In this document: one piece after another, positions 58,430-64,000 of the stretch | Layout of the letters: the number at the start of each line of letters is the position of its first letter | Position numbering within the stretch: position 1 is the first letter of the stretch | Origin: Bacteroidales bacterium | GTDB lineage: Bacteria; Bacteroidota; Bacteroidia; Bacteroidales; WCHB1-69 | Direction of reading: 5' to 3' | DNA length: 64,000 nucleotides | Assembly (NCBI GenBank): GCA_017535665.1 | Contig: JAFXTS010000020.1 | Coordinates: forward strand, 30,523-94,522 | Translations under genes and position numbers: made by a program | Notes under the pieces: model-generated | Databases searched by the model: none | The model's input: the letters and a program-made list of their open reading frames with translations, nothing else | Told to the model about the DNA's origin: nothing

Positions 58430-59620
58430 TTATGGATGGAATATCGCCGTCACGCGGTCGAAGATGCCAGTGGCGTAGGCGATGGCCATGCCGTAGTTGG
58501 TGACAGGCACGCCGCTTTGGTGCACCGTCTCCACGCGGTTCCATAGCTGCCGGCGGGTCACCATGCAGCCGCCGCACTGTATGGCAAGGGCATACTGCGA
58601 AAGGTCGGTGGGCAGCGGGTCGAGAGCTGCCACAAAGTCGAAGTGCAACTGACATCCCGCGCACTTCTGTAGCAGCTTGGGCAGTTTGTGCCGCCCGATA
58701 TCCTCGCACGATGAGGTGTGTGTACACGACTCCATGATGAGCACGCGGTCGCCATCATGCAGCTGGCTGATTTGGGGCGTGTCGTGGAGGTACAGGTCGA
58801 AATGGCCTTTCGAGCGGGCCAGCACGATGCTGAAGCTGGTGAGGGGGATGCGCTGGGGGATTTGTGGCGCCACGGTCGCAAATACCTGACTGTCAGTGAT
58901 TACAAGGCCGGGTGTATGTTTTTGTAGAAAGCCCGCTAATTCTTCGGGCTGCAGGGCGATAGCAACGGCATGGTGGTCCAGTAAATCTCGGATGAGCTGT
59001 GCCTGCGGGCGTATCAACCGCCCCTCCGGTGCTTCCGAGTCCTGCGGCATCACCAGCATCACCGTGTCGCCCGGCTGCACGATGCCGCCGGTGAGCGACT
59101 CTTCCTCCCCCGTACCTTGCGGCAGCAATGCTGTTATCGCGCTGATAAGTTGCTCAATGCCATCCTTTTGCACCGCACTGCATTCTACTACAGGCACCCC
59201 ATAAAGCGCAAGCTGCTCGGCAAAATCTGGCGACAAGGGCTGCCAGTCGCTCTTGTTGTGCGCGATGACAAAGGGAATGCTGGCCGATTTGAACTGCCCG
59301 ATAAGACTGACATCTTCAGGCAAAAGGGTGTTGCCACTGATGACAAGGATGGCCAAATCGATGGCGGACAGCATGTTCAACGAACTGCGAACGCGCTGTA
59401 GGCCGATGTCGGTACCACTATCGTCGATGCCGGCAGTGTCTACCAGCACAACCGGACCGATGCCGAGAATCTCGATGGTCTTTTTGACCGGGTCGGTGGT
59501 GGTGCCGGCCACCTCCGACACGATGGCAATATCTTGTCCGGCAATGGCGTTGATAAGGGCGCTCTTGCCCTGGTTGCGGCGGCCGAAAATGCCGATGAAT
59601 GTGCGTTGTAGGGTGCTCAT
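58430..59620 (-). CDS. hydF: [FeFe]-hydrogenase maturation GTPase
   Basis: This 396-residue scaffold GTPase builds and delivers the 2Fe subcluster of the [FeFe]-hydrogenase H-cluster together with HydE and HydG. The N-terminal Era-like GTPase has FGRRNQGKSALINA (P-loop, Lys19-Ser20), GTTTDPVKK (switch I), DTAG (61-64) and HNKSD (121-125). The C-terminal cluster-binding domain shows Cys299-T-His301 and Cys349-G-G-Cys352. In the usual CxH-x(46-53)-HCxxC pattern the residue before Cys349 is His, but here it is Gln348. The gene starts inside the stop of the LtaS-like gene (4 bp overlap). HydE, HydG and a hydrogenase are not in the window. Presence of HydF implies H2 metabolism in an anaerobe. Confidence 0.93.
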   Translation of the reverse strand: MSTLQRTFIGIFGRRNQGKSALINAIAGQDIAIVSEVAGTTTDPVKKTIEILGIGPVVLVDTAGIDDSGTDIGLQRVRSSLNMLSAIDLAILVISGNTLLPEDVSLIGQFKSASIPFVIAHNKSDWQPLSPDFAEQLALYGVPVVECSAVQKDGIEQLISAITALLPQGTGEEESLTGGIVQPGDTVMLVMPQDSEAPEGRLIRPQAQLIRDLLDHHAVAIALQPEELAGFLQKHTPGLVITDSQVFATVAPQIPQRIPLTSFSIVLARSKGHFDLYLHDTPQISQLHDGDRVLIMESCTHTSSCEDIGRHKLPKLLQKCAGCQLHFDFVAALDPLPTDLSQYALAIQCGGCMVTRRQLWNRVETVHQSGVPVTNYGMAIAYATGIFDRVTAIFHP

Positions 59621-61479
59621 AGGTCTAAATAGGTTTGGTACAGCTCCTGCAAAAAGGCGCGGGCGTTCCAGTATTCGCGCCAGTAGGTGTCAGCATCCTC
59701 GATGGTGCAGCGGTAGGCATCCTCCTTTTCGATGTTGTAGCTGAACGACCCTTGCGGGGTGATCCAGCCGATGCCGCAGTTGTTGAGGAACGGGACAAAT
59801 TGCGGGGTGTAGGGGTTGAAAATGTTGTTGCACCAGTGATACTCGTCGGTGCTGACTCCCATCTGGTGCAGCAGAGAGAGTGGCAGGTCGATATAGCTGC
59901 ACAGTTTGTTGATGTGCTGCCCGCGGAATTCCTCCTTCAGGGCGCCGCCGAGCCAGAGCATGGGAATGTGCTGGTAACCAGCATCATGATAATTCCACTG
60001 TTTGTAGGTCTCGTGACTGTGGTCGGCCACCAGGATGAACAGCGTGTGGTCGTACCAGCCCTCTTTTTTGGCTTTTTCGAAATATTTTCCCAAAGCCCAG
60101 TCGGAATAGCGGGCTGAGTTGAGGTAGGGTAGTTGCTCCACATCCCAGTCTAAGGTGCCGCCGGTGGTGGGCACGTCGTAAGGAGAGTGCGAACTGGCTG
60201 TGAAGAGGGCCGAGAAGAAAGGCTGCCGACTGCCGTGCAGTTCTTGGAGCTGACGGGCAAGGGTGTGCTCATCGTAGATGGAGAGTTTGCCGTGGGGTGT
60301 GCTGCGGGGGAAATCCTTTTCATCCACGATGCGATGAAACTCCATACCCGTAAGATAGGCCTTCAGGTTGCCGTAGGTGAGGTCGCCGCCGAAATAGAAG
60401 GAGGTGCTGTAGCCCTCGCGTTTCAGCGACTTGGCGAGACTGGGCAGCGAATGGTATTTCTCAAAATTGTCGGTGACCGTGTTGACGGGGATGGGCGGGA
60501 ACCCGCTGATCATGGCCGAGATGCCCTCCTGGGAGCGCCGGCCTGCCGCATACACCTGCGTGAAGAGCAATCCCTCTTTTTCTAATTCATGAAAATAGGG
60601 CGTAATGCCCGCTTTTCCGCCCAAACTCTCCACCAAGTCGGCCGACCAGCTTTCCATAAAAATCAGCACCACATTCGGTCGTTCCTCTTTCAGCACATAA
60701 ATACAGGTGTCTTTTTCGGCTGTATATAACTGTTTGACAAGCTGTTTCGCTTTTTGCGAGTCCATGCAGGCATAGAGGTTGCTTTGGTTGGCGCGACCGA
60801 ATCGGAGCGTGGTTTTCATCAGATGCCACTGCGTGTTGATGGCGGCATCGTTCAAAATCTGGTGCTGCGAGAAATAGGCGTTGCTCTGCGAGATGGGAAT
60901 ACCGCTGATTTTTCCACGCATTCCTATAAAAATCAGAAAGATACCCACCGCCAACATACTGCCCGACTGCCAATAGAATTTGGGACGGGTTTCGATGATG
61001 GGTTTGGCTAATACTTTGATATAAAGCCAGAAAAGTCCGCCCACCAACGCCGTTCCCGACAGGAAGCCTCCTACCAGTTGGAACCAAGTGGCCGTGCGGA
61101 ATACCTCAGCGGGTTTCCGCAGATAATACCAGATTTTATAGTTGATTTTCGTACTCCATTCATCATACAAAAATAAATTGCCAATGGCAGAAAATACAAT
61201 GATAATCAATAAGATAAGCGTGTAGATGTGCAAAGAACGGTCGAGCCATTTCTGTCGAATCATCAGTTGTAAAGTGATGAGGATGAAGGGTATGATGAAC
61301 ATATACGAGGCCGCCGACAGGTCCAGATGCAGTCCGTGAAGATAGGTGCTGAAGATGTCGTGCCAGCCCACACCCGGAAGATGCGAACGATAAACCAGCA
61401 AAAACACACCGCGTTCCACTGCAAACATGCTGAAAATCAGCAGTAAGTATTGGACGATTCTGCGCAGGTATTTTTTCAT
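59617..61479 (-). CDS. LtaS-like membrane sulfatase/phosphotransferase
   Basis: This 620-residue protein belongs to the alkaline-phosphatase superfamily, LTA-synthase-like group. Five membrane helices lie in residues 8-190 (for example YLLLIFSMFAVERGVFLLVY, LILLIIIVFSAIGNLFLY), followed by a periplasmic catalytic domain. NVVLIFMESWSADL supplies metal ligand Glu276. GRRSQEGISAM holds the likely nucleophile Ser316, where LtaS has Thr. FFSALFTASSHSPYDVP and a later VADHSHET give further metal ligands. Gram-negative cells lack lipoteichoic acid, so the true product is probably phosphoethanolamine- or phosphoglycerol-modified glycan or lipid. It overlaps hydF by 4 bp, although no functional link is obvious. 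Confidence 0.88.
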   Translation of the reverse strand: MKKYLRRIVQYLLLIFSMFAVERGVFLLVYRSHLPGVGWHDIFSTYLHGLHLDLSAASYMFIIPFILITLQLMIRQKWLDRSLHIYTLILLIIIVFSAIGNLFLYDEWSTKINYKIWYYLRKPAEVFRTATWFQLVGGFLSGTALVGGLFWLYIKVLAKPIIETRPKFYWQSGSMLAVGIFLIFIGMRGKISGIPISQSNAYFSQHQILNDAAINTQWHLMKTTLRFGRANQSNLYACMDSQKAKQLVKQLYTAEKDTCIYVLKEERPNVVLIFMESWSADLVESLGGKAGITPYFHELEKEGLLFTQVYAAGRRSQEGISAMISGFPPIPVNTVTDNFEKYHSLPSLAKSLKREGYSTSFYFGGDLTYGNLKAYLTGMEFHRIVDEKDFPRSTPHGKLSIYDEHTLARQLQELHGSRQPFFSALFTASSHSPYDVPTTGGTLDWDVEQLPYLNSARYSDWALGKYFEKAKKEGWYDHTLFILVADHSHETYKQWNYHDAGYQHIPMLWLGGALKEEFRGQHINKLCSYIDLPLSLLHQMGVSTDEYHWCNNIFNPYTPQFVPFLNNCGIGWITPQGSFSYNIEKEDAYRCTIEDADTYWREYWNARAFLQELYQTYLDL

Positions 61480-61514
61480 CGCCGGTGGATTTACGGGAGC
61501 ATTACATCAGGATG

Positions 61515-62138
61515 CTACGGCAGGGCAACGGGCGCAAGACGATGGAAATCCTCGTTCTCCGGTATCGGATAGTACCGCCCGTTATATTCAATGTAATATT
61601 GGTTTTGGTGGAAGATGATTTTGATGTTTTGAATTTTTAATCCTTTGATTTTCAAAACATTATTTTTTCTATAATAAGAAATTTTATTCACCGTCGATTC
61701 GCTCCACTCCTCTACCTCAAAAGCGGTAATCGGGGCACTGCTGCCGTCGTTGCTCTTGACGGTGATGGTGCGTTGTGCGAGGCATTTTTCGTGGTACACC
61801 AGCTCGGGGCCGTCGGCCTGGTCAAGCGAGAATTCATCGTCCATCAAAATGGAGTCTTCCACGAGGTTGTCTAAGGTGTCTGCTGACGGTACGGGTGAGG
61901 CTACGGTCTTAGCAGTCAGCTTCTTACCAACGTAGGGATTGGCGGGCTCCTCTTCCGCTGGCGCTTCCTCTATCACGGCCGATTCGGAAGCCGGTGGCGA
62001 TACCAGCAGCTGGATGGGACCGTTCAGCGATTTATCGACAAAATAAAACACCACGGCAAACACCAATCCCGCCATCAGTCCGATGGAGAATCCCAGCCAA
62101 AACCTGGACTTGCCATGTCTTTTCTCACCGTTTTCCAT
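61515..62138 (-). CDS. Single-pass membrane protein, function unknown
   Basis: Unrecognised 207-residue protein. A charged N-terminus (MENGEKRHGKSR) precedes one membrane helix (residues 14-34, WLGFSIGLMAGLVFAVVFYF). The next 80 residues are acidic, Pro/Ala/Glu-rich and likely disordered (APAEEEPANP). A C-terminal folded domain (about 120-200: ITVKSNDGSSAPITAFEVEE ... IKGLKIQNIKIIFHQNQYYI) is beta-rich and should be periplasmic. It lies 3 bp downstream of the YD-repeat-like gene and 35 bp upstream of the LtaS-like gene, so it is likely part of that operon. No catalytic motif is seen. Confidence 0.72.
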   Translation of the reverse strand: MENGEKRHGKSRFWLGFSIGLMAGLVFAVVFYFVDKSLNGPIQLLVSPPASESAVIEEAPAEEEPANPYVGKKLTAKTVASPVPSADTLDNLVEDSILMDDEFSLDQADGPELVYHEKCLAQRTITVKSNDGSSAPITAFEVEEWSESTVNKISYYRKNNVLKIKGLKIQNIKIIFHQNQYYIEYNGRYYPIPENEDFHRLAPVALP

Positions 62139-62141
62139 TTC

Positions 62142-63047
62142 CTATCGCCATTCGGTTTCGTATTTGATCCAAGAGGCCGACCGGTGAAAATCGGGACGCA
62201 CCTCATCGCGAATATAATTCTTCAGAAGGGTTACATTGCCCTGCTCGTCATACTCATATTCCGTCCAGCCAATCTTCGCTTCATCCTTATCGAACTGTGT
62301 CACTTTCACGCACTTATCGCCTTCGTACTGGTAGGTGGTACGGCGGTAGGTGTCGAGGTTCTCGTCTTCCTGCTCGGTCATGCGTCCCTCCACATCGTAG
62401 GTGAAGTACGACTTGGCAATCAGCTTGCCGCCAAAGTTGTAGGTGAGTTCCTTCACCCTGTTGCCCTGGTCGTCGTAGGTGTACACGTAGGTACGGCTGT
62501 CGTGCTCCTGCGGCTCCTCACGCAAACGCTGCGCGAGACGGCCGTTCTCGTCGTACTCGTCGCTGGTGCGGTACATAACCTTGCCCTCCTCGTCATACTC
62601 CACTGTCACGGCCACATGCCCGTTCTCATCATATTCGTACGATTTTTCGGTAAAGTCAAACTCATCTTCATTATACGAATCCTCGCGAACCAGCAGTCCC
62701 TCTTCATAGACATAAACGGTAGCGTATTCGGGCGAGCCTTCACCATAGAAACAGCTCTTTTTCAACAATTTACCCTCTTCGCTATAGGTGAAGACGTTCT
62801 GCTGGCACAACTCACCGCTCTCATCATACTGCGCGGAAGAAACCGGTCGGCCTTGTTCGTCGTACTCGTTCTCCACAGCACTTTCGAGGTCGCCATCGCT
62901 GTTGAAATGCTTTTCCGTCAGGATATTACCCTCTTCATTGTAGGTAATTTCAGCTTCGGTATATTCCTGCTCGGTGATGTCCTCTTCGCCGAAGCCGGTA
63001 CGGAGGAAATCGGTCTTGATGATGCGGGTGGATTTTGGGATGGGCAT
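62142..63047 (-). CDS. YD-repeat-like protein without signal peptide
   Basis: This 301-residue, strongly acidic protein is built from about ten tandem units of roughly 20-25 residues around the pattern Y-x-E/D-x-G-x-[LPV] (NEEGNILTEKHF, YDEQGRPVSSAQYDESGELC, YSEEGKLLKKSCF, YDENGHVAVTVEYDEEGKVM, YDDQGNRVKEL, YDVEGRMTEQ, YDEQGNVTLL). This is the RHS/YD beta-strand motif found in large secreted shells, but here the protein is short, with no signal peptide, no membrane helix and no toxin domain, so it is probably cytoplasmic. It lies 26 bp downstream of pckA. Its function is unknown and it is unusual for the family. Confidence 0.78.
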   Translation of the reverse strand: MPIPKSTRIIKTDFLRTGFGEEDITEQEYTEAEITYNEEGNILTEKHFNSDGDLESAVENEYDEQGRPVSSAQYDESGELCQQNVFTYSEEGKLLKKSCFYGEGSPEYATVYVYEEGLLVREDSYNEDEFDFTEKSYEYDENGHVAVTVEYDEEGKVMYRTSDEYDENGRLAQRLREEPQEHDSRTYVYTYDDQGNRVKELTYNFGGKLIAKSYFTYDVEGRMTEQEDENLDTYRRTTYQYEGDKCVKVTQFDKDEAKIGWTEYEYDEQGNVTLLKNYIRDEVRPDFHRSASWIKYETEWR

Positions 63048-63073
63048 TTTTTATAAGATTAAAGATGAATGAT

Positions 63074-64000
<927 letters not shown>

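Overview
The window looks like chromosomal DNA of an anaerobic, probably protein-fermenting member of the Bacteroidetes, most likely order Bacteroidales. Evidence seen directly: many gene starts are preceded by the Bacteroidetes-type -7 box TAnnTTTG; there are type IX secretion (T9SS) sorting domains of both type A and type B; and many intergenic gaps carry AT-rich 'TTTCAATTTTCAA' low-complexity repeats. Metabolic markers (ATP-type PEP carboxykinase, HydF, a D-lysine 5,6-aminomutase subunit, an S46 dipeptidyl-peptidase) fit an anaerobe that lives on peptides and amino acids. No rRNA, tRNA or CRISPR array was found.

Layout. 1-3.1 kb: a PD-(D/E)XK-like protein, a small duplicated-fold protein, an XRE-like regulator and a GT4 glycosyltransferase. 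3.1-6.3 kb: a small secreted protein and parC (topoisomerase IV A). 6.4-8.95 kb: an envelope glycan operon (hexapeptide acyltransferase, WaaE-like GT2, heptosyltransferase-like GT9). 8.95-14.05 kb: an accessory island of small minus-strand genes (a two-gene nuclease-like cassette, a decayed gene, two membrane proteins, a HicAB toxin-antitoxin pair), punctuated by three copies plus one fragment of a GC-rich, hairpin-rich repeat of about 170-260 bp. 14.2-20.3 kb: a tight five-gene operon read leftward (PpiD-like chaperone, DUF4199-like protein, GT2, panB, RluA-type pseudouridine synthase). 20.3-23.9 kb: kamD, an Opp/Dpp-type permease and a truncated RibF, read leftward. 23.96-25.74 kb: a CPA2 cation/proton antiporter.

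25.94-49.05 kb is one uninterrupted gene for a secreted protein of 7,701 residues: signal peptide, N-terminal beta domains, a glycine-rich stretch, a long array of HYR/PKD-like domains in a nested repeat pattern, about eleven SprB-like repeats, a PKD domain and a type B T9SS C-terminal domain. Two small lipoproteins and a DPP11-type peptidase follow with almost no spacing. 52.2-64 kb: a T9SS type A cargo protein, a PlsC-like acyltransferase, a stand-alone murC, a secreted SUMF1-fold protein, and a leftward cluster of (partial) pckA, a YD-repeat-like protein, a membrane-anchored protein, an LtaS-like phosphotransferase and hydF.

Taken together, much of the window serves the cell envelope: glycan assembly, lipid acylation, outer-membrane protein folding, a giant surface adhesin and extracellular peptide breakdown. 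The most unusual parts are the nested repeat structure of the giant protein, and the accessory island with its repeat family, two copies of which have the loop of one hairpin in opposite orientation.
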